This document shows positions 7,220 through 13,723 of a stretch of 17,081 bases of DNA, piece by piece. The notes below the pieces were generated by a model. The model worked only from the letters and a program-made list of their open reading frames with translations. It made no database searches and was not told where the DNA came from. Location: NCBI GenBank assembly GCA_028702245.1, contig JAQVPE010000002.1:1-17081 (forward strand), read 5' to 3'. Both the position numbers and the translations under genes were made by a program. The number at the start of each line of letters is the position of its first letter. Position 1 is the stretch's first letter. This stretch comes from Candidatus Izemoplasmatales bacterium. Its GTDB lineage: Bacteria; Bacillota_I; Bacilli_A; Izemoplasmatales; Hujiaoplasmataceae.

Positions 7220-7633
7220 ATATATTGTGTGGTGTGTACTGTATCACAAAACATACCGATTATAAGAGCACCTTTCTAGGCTACTCTTTATTACTCGCGA
7301 AGATTCATAATCCAATACAGTATACCAATGGCAATATGGCCCGATTTCGCTATGAAATGGGGCTTTTATTATTACCGATCTTGATTACAACAAAAATAGG
7401 CAAAACAATTAGCTGTAATAAAACTTCGACATCGAATCAATTATTTTGGTTTGATAATCTTTGCAAATCAACAAGGTGCGCTCCAACATCAATCGAGCGG
7501 TTTTTTGAGTAAAGAATTATGAGAGCGTTTTTATGAGCTTTAAATCAATAACCGACTGGATTTGCCTGGTTTGGTCATGATAAGATGGAAGCGATCCACA
7601 AAACGATATAAATTAATAACGGGGGAAATTATC
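7220..7633. other. Gap between fic and purC without a convincing gene
   Basis: About 410 bases. A 95-codon open frame from a TTG at 7225 has no recognisable content and contains the terminator-like hairpin at 7479-7506, so it is not called. Weak -10-like boxes before purC include TGATAAGAT at 7578-7586 and TATAAA at 7607-7612. No purine riboswitch or PurR box could be recognised by eye. Confidence 0.4.
7479..7506 (+). terminator. Possible terminator for the fic unit
   Basis: CGCTC (7479-7483) pairs with GAGCG (7495-7499) across an 11-base loop, followed by G and six Ts. The stem is short but GC-rich, and it lies in the gap before purC. Confidence 0.4.
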
Positions 7634-8317
7634 GTGAAATTAGTGTATTCCGGCAAAACGAAAGATGTATATGAACTGGATGAAGAAAGGGTGTTGTTAC
7701 GGTTCAAAGACGATGCAACCGGAGAAAACGGAAAGTTTGATCCGGGCGCAAACACAGTGGGCCTCACGATTCCCGGAGCCGGTAAAGCCGGACTCCGTTT
7801 GACTACCTATTTCTTTAATTTACTTAATCAAGCGGGAATTGCTACTCATTTTATCGCGTCGAACATCGATTTGGTGACGATGACCGCCAAAAAAGCCACA
7901 CCGTTTGGCAAGGGACTGGAAGTCATTTGTCGTTACAAAGCATTAGGAAGTTTTCTGAGACGTTACGGGAAATACATTGAGCCTGAGGCTCCGCTTCCCG
8001 CATTTGTCGAAATAACGCTCAAGGATGATGACCGCAACGATCCGCCCATTACCGAAGACGCCTTGGAAATCCTCGGGATTTTAGCGAAAGGCGAATACCT
8101 TATTCTCAAACAGCTTACCCAAAAAATCTCGGAAATCATCCGGAAAGATCTATTGCGTAAAGGGTTGGAACTATATGATATCAAACTGGAATTTGGACGA
8201 GTGGGTAAAGACCATCAAATCGTCTTGATTGATGAGATTTCTGGTGGCAACATGCGTGTTTTTCACAATGGACACGCTTTAGAACCTCTGGAAATAGAAA
8301 AAAGGCTGTTAAATTAG
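7634..8317 (+). CDS. purC: SAICAR synthetase (purine biosynthesis)
   Basis: Joins aspartate to CAIR using ATP to form SAICAR, a middle step of purine synthesis in the cytoplasm. The product is 227 residues, near the usual size for single-domain PurC. It opens with the family's YSGKTKDVYEL ATP-binding start, contains FVEITLKDDDRNDPP (PurC signature region) and ends with LIDEISGGNMRVF, where many homologues have DEISPD. The frame stays open upstream to 7562, but GGGGGA at 7621-7626 is seven bases before a GTG at 7634, and the family N-terminus begins there. No other pur gene is nearby, which is unusual because purine genes are often clustered. A bidirectional terminator follows. Confidence 0.93.
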   Translation: MKLVYSGKTKDVYELDEERVLLRFKDDATGENGKFDPGANTVGLTIPGAGKAGLRLTTYFFNLLNQAGIATHFIASNIDLVTMTAKKATPFGKGLEVICRYKALGSFLRRYGKYIEPEAPLPAFVEITLKDDDRNDPPITEDALEILGILAKGEYLILKQLTQKISEIIRKDLLRKGLELYDIKLEFGRVGKDHQIVLIDEISGGNMRVFHNGHALEPLEIEKRLLN

Positions 8318-8339
8318 TCATAATTCTTTACAGAAAAAC

Positions 8340-8365
8340 GTCGCCTGATTTCTGGCGACTTTTTT
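8340..8365. terminator. Bidirectional terminator between purC and the acyltransferase
   Basis: GTCGCC (8340-8345) pairs with GGCGAC (8354-8359) across an 8-base loop, followed by TTTTTT on the + strand. On the - strand the same stem is followed by GTTTTT. It can end purC and the converging two-gene unit. Confidence 0.85.
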
Positions 8366-8576
8366 CTTTTTCTGGAAATATCAACTTTCATCGACCAGTG
8401 AAATCATCTTTGAAAGCATTTTTTTAACCCGATAAACCTTGTGATTAGCGAGTGTTATAAGAGATTTACTTTGGTCATCAGTAGCGTTTATAAAAACTTG
8501 TTCATACAACTAGATGTCATATCGTAAAAAAAGAATACGGGAATACATACGTAGAGATGCACTTTGATAAGGATCT

Positions 8577-9722
8577 TTATCGATGAACTGATTTCTTATG
8601 GAGGTATTCGCCTGCGAGAATGAATTTAGTTGTCAGGTATGGGATTTCAAATTCAAATTGATAGATTTGGTCGTTTTCGTATATTTGAACATTTTTTCCT
8701 ATGTCCGATGGCAATGTCGGGATTTTGCTAACGTTGAAAGTTTTTATAACCGCCTCACCATCGATTGATCCATGATAGGTATGTGCGATAGGATCTAATC
8801 TCAAATTCCCGCTACCAACTTCTACAAGGCGGTTATTCCGAAATGAAAACAGTTTGACTACTGCTTCAAGAAAGAATTGAGGATCATCATCGATGATTTT
8901 CTGAAATCTTTTTTCTTGGCGCGAATACAGTTCATCGATGCCCGTATCATTGAGAAGACCGAAGCGATCGTAAACAAGTTCATGATGGCATTTCGGGCAT
9001 TTCAACCGGTCATGACTAGATACCAAACCCTCATGAAGACAATCAGGGCATTGATAGATCATATTTTCCAAATTGGCTATGTTCTGCATTTTATAGGAAT
9101 AACGTTTTTCTTTGTTATAATTTGACGATGAAAAGAATAGGTTATCGACGATTACCTTGTAGATTTCATCATTTGTCAAAACTTCTAGTTCATCTTTATC
9201 GATAATCAGTTTTTTTTCGGTTTCAACCCGGCCTCTAAAGGTCTTATTCGACCAAGGAGGATTGACGAAGTATGCGTTTTTGTGCTTAACGATGTAGACA
9301 TTCACCGAAGCCTTTTTAATTAATTTGGCGATTGCGTATGCAGGTTGTAAAGAAGTTCCGGTCGCTGAAATCTGACCTTCAGGAAAAATAGCGAGAATAC
9401 CTTTGTTTTGAAGTAGTTTTAGGGCGCTCCTAATCGCTTTTGGATCTACTTGCATCAAGCTCTTGGGGATCGCCCTGTCGATTTTCATGAAGATGGCTGT
9501 CAAAGGGTCATGGAAATACTTTTTTGCACCGAGATAATTAACTCTTGCGGGATACATTGCGGCTGTAGTGTAGATAAAGTCATAAAAAGAAGTGTGATTT
9601 GAAAGAATGATGGCAGGCCTTTTGATTATTGATTTTACCATGATTCGTTGGCCTTTGATGATAGCAAATACCTTGACTAGAAATCCTAGTGGTAAGTATA
9701 AAAAGGGATTAGGACGTTTCAT
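8577..9722 (-). CDS. PlsC-type acyltransferase with zinc ribbon and C-terminal domain
   Basis: Probable 1-acylglycerol-phosphate or other lysolipid acyltransferase, acting at the inner face of the membrane. The catalytic H-x4-D motif is NHTSFYD (His43, Asp48) and the substrate-binding block FPEGQ is at 113-117, in the usual order. A hydrophobic N-terminus could anchor it. At 381 residues it is much longer than a plain PlsC (~240): after the enzyme domain it has a zinc-ribbon pattern, CPDC at 225-228 and CPKC at 242-245, then ~130 residues of unknown type rich in aromatic and beta-like stretches. It starts 2 bases after the stop of the transporter gene upstream and has no strong ribosome site, suggesting translational coupling. 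The coupling points to a shared substrate. Acyl donor and acceptor are not determined. Confidence 0.87.
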   Translation of the reverse strand: MKRPNPFLYLPLGFLVKVFAIIKGQRIMVKSIIKRPAIILSNHTSFYDFIYTTAAMYPARVNYLGAKKYFHDPLTAIFMKIDRAIPKSLMQVDPKAIRSALKLLQNKGILAIFPEGQISATGTSLQPAYAIAKLIKKASVNVYIVKHKNAYFVNPPWSNKTFRGRVETEKKLIIDKDELEVLTNDEIYKVIVDNLFFSSSNYNKEKRYSYKMQNIANLENMIYQCPDCLHEGLVSSHDRLKCPKCHHELVYDRFGLLNDTGIDELYSRQEKRFQKIIDDDPQFFLEAVVKLFSFRNNRLVEVGSGNLRLDPIAHTYHGSIDGEAVIKTFNVSKIPTLPSDIGKNVQIYENDQIYQFEFEIPYLTTKFILAGEYLHKKSVHR

Positions 9723-9724
9723 GA

Positions 9725-11131
9725 CTATAATCTCGCAATCAGGGAATCAGATGAATCATCATTTGCGGTCAACGCTTCTTTGATTGTTGCCTGCATCTTC
9801 GCGTCAATCTTATACTTCATCGAGATGAAGATTCCGATGCTCATGAAAAGAAGCGGCGCAAAAGCCATGATAATCTTGATCATCAAAGTTGCACTATCCA
9901 ACTGACTCAAGATTGGATCGGCTCCTGGTTCGCGTTCTTGAAACCCCGCGACTCCGATCAAAAACATCACGAGCGCCAAGCCAAGTGCTTGCGCGATCTT
10001 GTTGATGAAGTTGGTGAAACCGCTCATCTGTCCGTCAAGCCGGTTTTTGAACTTGATCTGACCCGCGTCAACGACATCACCGTACATCGTATGCGGGACC
10101 AGTCCGGGCCCGCTGATACCAAAGCCCATTACCGCCGCCAGAAGATAAATAACGATTGGGTTGATGTTTGCTGGTATCAACAAGAGCGCCAAGGCGGTGA
10201 TAATCCAAATAATGGCGCCAAAGCGATAGGCGTAGGTCTTTCCTTTTTTCTCGATCATCTTTAGATACACAGGAAGAGCGACGATCTGCATTGAAAACAT
10301 CAGAGCCGCGGCGATCATCCCGACTATACTCGATTCGCCGCTAGCGGTGATATCCTTCACAATATAAAAATCGATATAGAAGAAGAACAAACCACTCATG
10401 ATTGCCATTGACATTTGCAAGACGAGAAACATCCCGAGATACTGTCTGAAAGGTCTTAAAGACAAAGGCTTAACAAGACTCCTTACCGATAACTTGTCGG
10501 AAATCACTGGCGTCTGGATTTCTTCCCGGGCAAAGAAACCAGTAACAAACACCGAGATTCCAAATAACAAGCCAAAGGCGATGCCCATGATTTGATAACC
10601 AATCGCTTTATCATCAAATAGTCCGACGATGATCCCCGGAACGGCTACACAAATGATCGAAGAAAAGATTGAAAAACCCAAACGATATGAATTGTACGAT
10701 GCGCGCTCTTGATATGAAGACGAGATCTCACTTGAAAGCGAATAGTACGGAATCATCACCGATGTCTGGACGGTCGTGAAGATCAGATAAGAAAGCAAAA
10801 CGGCGACAACTCTCAGACTTGTGCTTGAAAATGCGTAAGGATAAAATAAAAAGAAAAGCGAGAATACCACAAATGGAGAAGCAAACAGAAGATAAACCCT
10901 GCGTTTGCCGAATCTTGACTTGGTTCGATCAGAAATATGTCCCATCAAAGGATCGGTGATCGCATCCCAAGCTCTTGCGATCAGCATTACAACGCCGATC
11001 ATGAACGGATCGATGCCAACTGTTAAAGCGAGAAAAGCTGGATATAGGAAATTGACGATGTTGAATGATCCGCCACCGAAAATATCCGCTGATGCAAATG
11101 CGAGTTTTCGTTTAATCGTAGGACTGGCCAT
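9725..11131 (-). CDS. GPH/MelB-family cation symporter (MFS)
   Basis: A 468-residue, 12-segment carrier of the glycoside-pentoside-hexuronide family in the cytoplasmic membrane. The family block WDAITDPLMGHISDRT with SRFGKRR lies at 55-78. Asp56 and Asp60 correspond to the MelB cation-site residues Asp55 and Asp59, while the place of MelB Asp124 appears to be Met126 (VMIPYYSL). Lys378 fits the position of MelB Lys377, also equivalent to the lipid-binding lysine of MFSD2A. GGAGAG four bases upstream supports the start. It leads a unit with a PlsC-type acyltransferase and no sugar-degrading enzyme is adjacent. A lysolipid rather than a sugar may be the cargo, but a sugar carrier remains the default reading of the family. 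Confidence 0.88.
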   Translation of the reverse strand: MASPTIKRKLAFASADIFGGGSFNIVNFLYPAFLALTVGIDPFMIGVVMLIARAWDAITDPLMGHISDRTKSRFGKRRVYLLFASPFVVFSLFFLFYPYAFSSTSLRVVAVLLSYLIFTTVQTSVMIPYYSLSSEISSSYQERASYNSYRLGFSIFSSIICVAVPGIIVGLFDDKAIGYQIMGIAFGLLFGISVFVTGFFAREEIQTPVISDKLSVRSLVKPLSLRPFRQYLGMFLVLQMSMAIMSGLFFFYIDFYIVKDITASGESSIVGMIAAALMFSMQIVALPVYLKMIEKKGKTYAYRFGAIIWIITALALLLIPANINPIVIYLLAAVMGFGISGPGLVPHTMYGDVVDAGQIKFKNRLDGQMSGFTNFINKIAQALGLALVMFLIGVAGFQEREPGADPILSQLDSATLMIKIIMAFAPLLFMSIGIFISMKYKIDAKMQATIKEALTANDDSSDSLIARL

Positions 11132-11160
11132 TGTACTCTCCGCAGAAACGACTTGGATAT

Positions 11161-11166
11161 ATTATA
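11161..11166 (-). promoter_or_regulatory. -10 box of the transporter-acyltransferase unit
   Basis: On the minus strand this reads TATAAT, a perfect -10, about 30 bases before the ATG ending at 11131. The -35 region is poor. Transcription diverges from the hydrogenase operon. Confidence 0.5.
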
Positions 11167-11335
11167 CACGCAAATGCTTTAAGTTATATCTTTTTTTCTC
11201 AATGTCAATTTGGAACCTGTATTTGAACATAATTAATGGACCAATTTTCATAAGGCGTGTTGAGCGTTCACTGTAAGAGAAAGTCAATTGACGGAAGCGA
11301 TATCATCTTTTAAAAGACTTCTGAATATGTTATTA

Positions 11336-11365
11336 TTAACTAGTATGTAATCGTATTCTTATAAA
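11336..11365 (+). promoter_or_regulatory. hydCBA promoter
   Basis: TTAACT (11336-11341), an 18-base spacer and TATAAA (11360-11365), 24 bases before the ATG of hydC. The -10 lies within the 20-bp palindrome, so a bound protein would block polymerase. Confidence 0.45.
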
Positions 11366-11373
11366 TAAGAATA
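11354..11373. promoter_or_regulatory. 20-bp perfect palindrome over the hyd -10 (candidate operator)
   Basis: TATTCTTAT-AA-ATAAGAATA, two 9-bp arms around an AA centre, with a further half-site ATATTCTT at 11371-11378. It is too AT-rich for a terminator. It does not match the Rex consensus (TTGTGA-type arms) often found before hydrogenase genes. The regulator is unknown. Confidence 0.6.
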
Positions 11374-11388
11374 TTCTTGGGAGGCACT

Positions 11389-11901
11389 ATGAAAAGCGAT
11401 ATTTTGGATATGAGTAATCTTTGTAAAAACAAATTGAGCGAACTTGATGATTATATCGCTTCGTTGGAAGGCAACAAGCAAGAACAACTGATCCATGTAC
11501 TCCATAAGGCTCAGGGATTGTTTGGCTATCTTCCTCACAATCTTCAGCTCTATGTAGCACGTGCCCTAGACCTTCCAGCTGCGAAAGTCAACGGAGTCGT
11601 GACTTTTTACTCATACTTTACGGAAAAGCCAACCGGCAAGAACGTCATCTGTGTCTGCATGGGCACGGCATGTTATGTTAAAGGCGCCCAAAAAGTTCTC
11701 GATGAAGTCTTGAAACAGACAAACTCTAAGAAAAACGATATCTCTCCCGATGGTCTCTTCACAGTCAAAGAAGTGAGATGCATCGGCGCTTGCGGCTTGG
11801 CTCCGGTCATGACGGTGAACGACAAAGTATATGGTAATGTCGATGAAAGAGAAATCGCTGATATCATATCCAAGTTTAAAGGAGGCCACAATGAAAATTA
11901 G
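11389..11901 (+). CDS. hydC: [FeFe] hydrogenase gamma subunit, NuoE-like
   Basis: The small electron-transfer subunit of a trimeric NAD(H)-linked [FeFe] hydrogenase. It is 170 residues with a helical N-terminus and a thioredoxin-like [2Fe-2S] domain. Ligands are Cys90 and Cys95 (CMGTAC) and Cys131 and Cys135 (CIGAC). The YLPHNLQLYVARAL and VTFYSYF blocks are typical of NuoE. The ATG at 11389 follows GGGAGG at 11379-11384, with four bases between; a TTG at 11377 is in frame but overlaps that site. The last codons overlap hydB by 11 bases, so the two are co-translated. A NuoE of a complex I is excluded by the next two genes. Confidence 0.93.
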   Translation: MKSDILDMSNLCKNKLSELDDYIASLEGNKQEQLIHVLHKAQGLFGYLPHNLQLYVARALDLPAAKVNGVVTFYSYFTEKPTGKNVICVCMGTACYVKGAQKVLDEVLKQTNSKKNDISPDGLFTVKEVRCIGACGLAPVMTVNDKVYGNVDEREIADIISKFKGGHNEN

Positions 11902-13714
11902 TTCATTGGCGACGCTTGATAAATGGCGTGACGAGTTGAGAGCAGCTGTTAAGTTTGATATCAAGATTATGGTCTGTTCTGGAACCTCCTGTATCTCTTC
12001 GGAAAGCGACTTGATTTTTGGGTTGTTGAAGCAGAAAATCGACGACCATCAATTGGAACACCAAATCGCGCTCGTTCCTACCGGTTGTCAAAGACTTTGC
12101 GGACAAGGGCCGATGATAACAATCGAACCGGGAAACATCACTTATTTCAGGGTCAAAGTGGAAGATGTGGAAGAGCTGTTCAATGAACATATCCTTAACG
12201 GCAGAGTGCTTTACCGCCTCCTTTATGTTGATCCCAAATCGGGTGAATCAATCCAAGATTTTGCGAAGATGGACTTTTATCGCAAACAACAACGGGTGGC
12301 TCTTAGAAATTGCGGTGAGATCGATCCCAAAAGTATCGATGATTACATTAGAAGAGATGGTTACAAAGCTCTTGGAAACTGTATATCAGTATTGAGTCCC
12401 AAAGAAGTCGTCGAAATTGTCAAAGCGAGCGGTTTGAGAGGCAGAGGCGGTGGCGGTTTTCCCACGGGAGTCAAATGGGAGATGACCGCAAAATCAAGAG
12501 GCAATGAAAAGTACCTGATCTGCAATGCCGATGAAGGTGATCCCGGGGCTTTTATGGATAGGAGCATCATCGAGGGAGATCCTCATTCGTTGGTCGAAGC
12601 GATGACGATTGCGGGGTACGCCACCGGAGCCAACTCAGGAATAGTCTATATCAGGGCTGAGTACGCTTCTTCGATTCCTCCACTCAAGAAAGCAATCGAA
12701 GACGCAAAGGCAAATGGCTTTTTAGGAAACAATATCTTTGATAGCGATTTTTCGTTTGATATATCGATCAAACTCGGAGCCGGAGCTTTTGTCTGCGGTG
12801 AAGAAACCGCTTTGATCCATTCCATGGAAGGCAACCGCGGTGAGCCAACAAAAAAACCACCATTTCCAAGTGAATCAGGATTTAGGGGTAAACCGACTAC
12901 CGTCAACAATGTTGAGACCTTGGTCAACACCCCCCCGATCATCATCAACGGAGCGAAATGGTTCCGCACCTTTGGCACTGAAAAATCTCCAGGGACAAAA
13001 GTGTTTGCCCTAGCCGGGAATATTCGTAACATCGGCCTTGTTGAAGTGCCGATGGGAACCACATTCAGGGAAGTAATCTTTGATATCGGTGGCGGGCATC
13101 CACTTGGCAAGAAAATCAAAGCTGTTCAAATCGGGGGACCAAGCGGCGGCGTTATCACCGAAGCGTTTTTTGATACGCCGATCGAATACGATACTCTGAC
13201 AAAAATCGGCGCGATGATGGGTTCAGGCGGAATGATCGTCATGGATGAAGATACCGACATGGTCAAAATCGCCAAGTTCTATCTTGAGTTCACCCAAGAC
13301 GAATCATGCGGCAAATGCACTCCCTGCCGTATCGGCACCAAAAGAATGTTCGAAATCCTCGATCGGCTGGTGAAAATGGAAGGCAGCCCCGCGGATCTTG
13401 AAAGGCTGGAGACTCTTGGCAAAGCTATCAAAACCACTTCGCTCTGTGGTCTTGGCCAAAGCGCTCCCAACCCGGTTCTTAGCACGATGAAGTATTTCCG
13501 CGAAGAATACGAAGGCTATGCTTATAGGACCAAGAAGATTGCTTACAGCATCAATGGGGAAAAGTGTATCGGCTGCACGAAATGTGCGAGAGTCTGTCCG
13601 GTTCAATGTATTCAAGGAGCGCTTCGCGATGTCCATTTCATCGATGAAAGCAAGTGTATTGCCTGCGGAGCTTGTTACAAAGCCTGCCCGGTCAATGCTA
13701 TCGTCAAACCTTAG
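11891..13714 (+). CDS. hydB: [FeFe] hydrogenase beta subunit, NuoF-like flavoprotein
   Basis: Carries FMN and the NAD(H) site and is the likely flavin centre for electron bifurcation. It is 607 residues from the ATG at 11891, which follows AAAGGAGG at 11878-11885; the longer frame from 11831 has no such site. Domains in order: an N-terminal [2Fe-2S] domain (Cys29, 34, 66, 70); the NuoF core with GRGGGGFPTG at 184-193, NADEGDPGAF at 212-221 and GAGAFVCGEETAL at 296-308; a [4Fe-4S] site (Cys473, 476, 479, 519); and a C-terminal two-cluster ferredoxin (Cys559, 562, 565, 569 and 589, 592, 595, 599). This layout is that of HydB/HndC, not of complex I NuoF, which lacks the end domains. NAD versus NADP cannot be settled by eye. 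Confidence 0.95.
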   Translation: MKISSLATLDKWRDELRAAVKFDIKIMVCSGTSCISSESDLIFGLLKQKIDDHQLEHQIALVPTGCQRLCGQGPMITIEPGNITYFRVKVEDVEELFNEHILNGRVLYRLLYVDPKSGESIQDFAKMDFYRKQQRVALRNCGEIDPKSIDDYIRRDGYKALGNCISVLSPKEVVEIVKASGLRGRGGGGFPTGVKWEMTAKSRGNEKYLICNADEGDPGAFMDRSIIEGDPHSLVEAMTIAGYATGANSGIVYIRAEYASSIPPLKKAIEDAKANGFLGNNIFDSDFSFDISIKLGAGAFVCGEETALIHSMEGNRGEPTKKPPFPSESGFRGKPTTVNNVETLVNTPPIIINGAKWFRTFGTEKSPGTKVFALAGNIRNIGLVEVPMGTTFREVIFDIGGGHPLGKKIKAVQIGGPSGGVITEAFFDTPIEYDTLTKIGAMMGSGGMIVMDEDTDMVKIAKFYLEFTQDESCGKCTPCRIGTKRMFEILDRLVKMEGSPADLERLETLGKAIKTTSLCGLGQSAPNPVLSTMKYFREEYEGYAYRTKKIAYSINGEKCIGCTKCARVCPVQCIQGALRDVHFIDESKCIACGACYKACPVNAIVKP

Positions 13715-13723
13715 GAGGCCAGC

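Noticed and set aside
7225..7512. 95-codon open frame after fic, TTG start with AGGAAG eight bases upstream
   Set aside because: The ribosome-like site is the end of fic itself, the product has no family-like pattern and is rich in Ser/Thr/Cys/Asn, and a terminator-like hairpin lies inside the frame at 7479-7506.
11283..11388. Rex operator before hydC
   Set aside because: The palindrome arms TATTCTTAT/ATAAGAATA do not match the TTGTGA...TCACAA form; it is listed as an unassigned operator instead.
12646..13119. 157-codon minus-strand frame inside hydB
   Set aside because: Shadow of a conserved gene whose motifs are all in the + frame.
11389..13714. hydC/hydB as complex I subunits nuoE/nuoF
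   Set aside because: hydB has the extra N-terminal [2Fe-2S] and C-terminal two-cluster ferredoxin domains, and the next gene is a complete [FeFe] hydrogenase.
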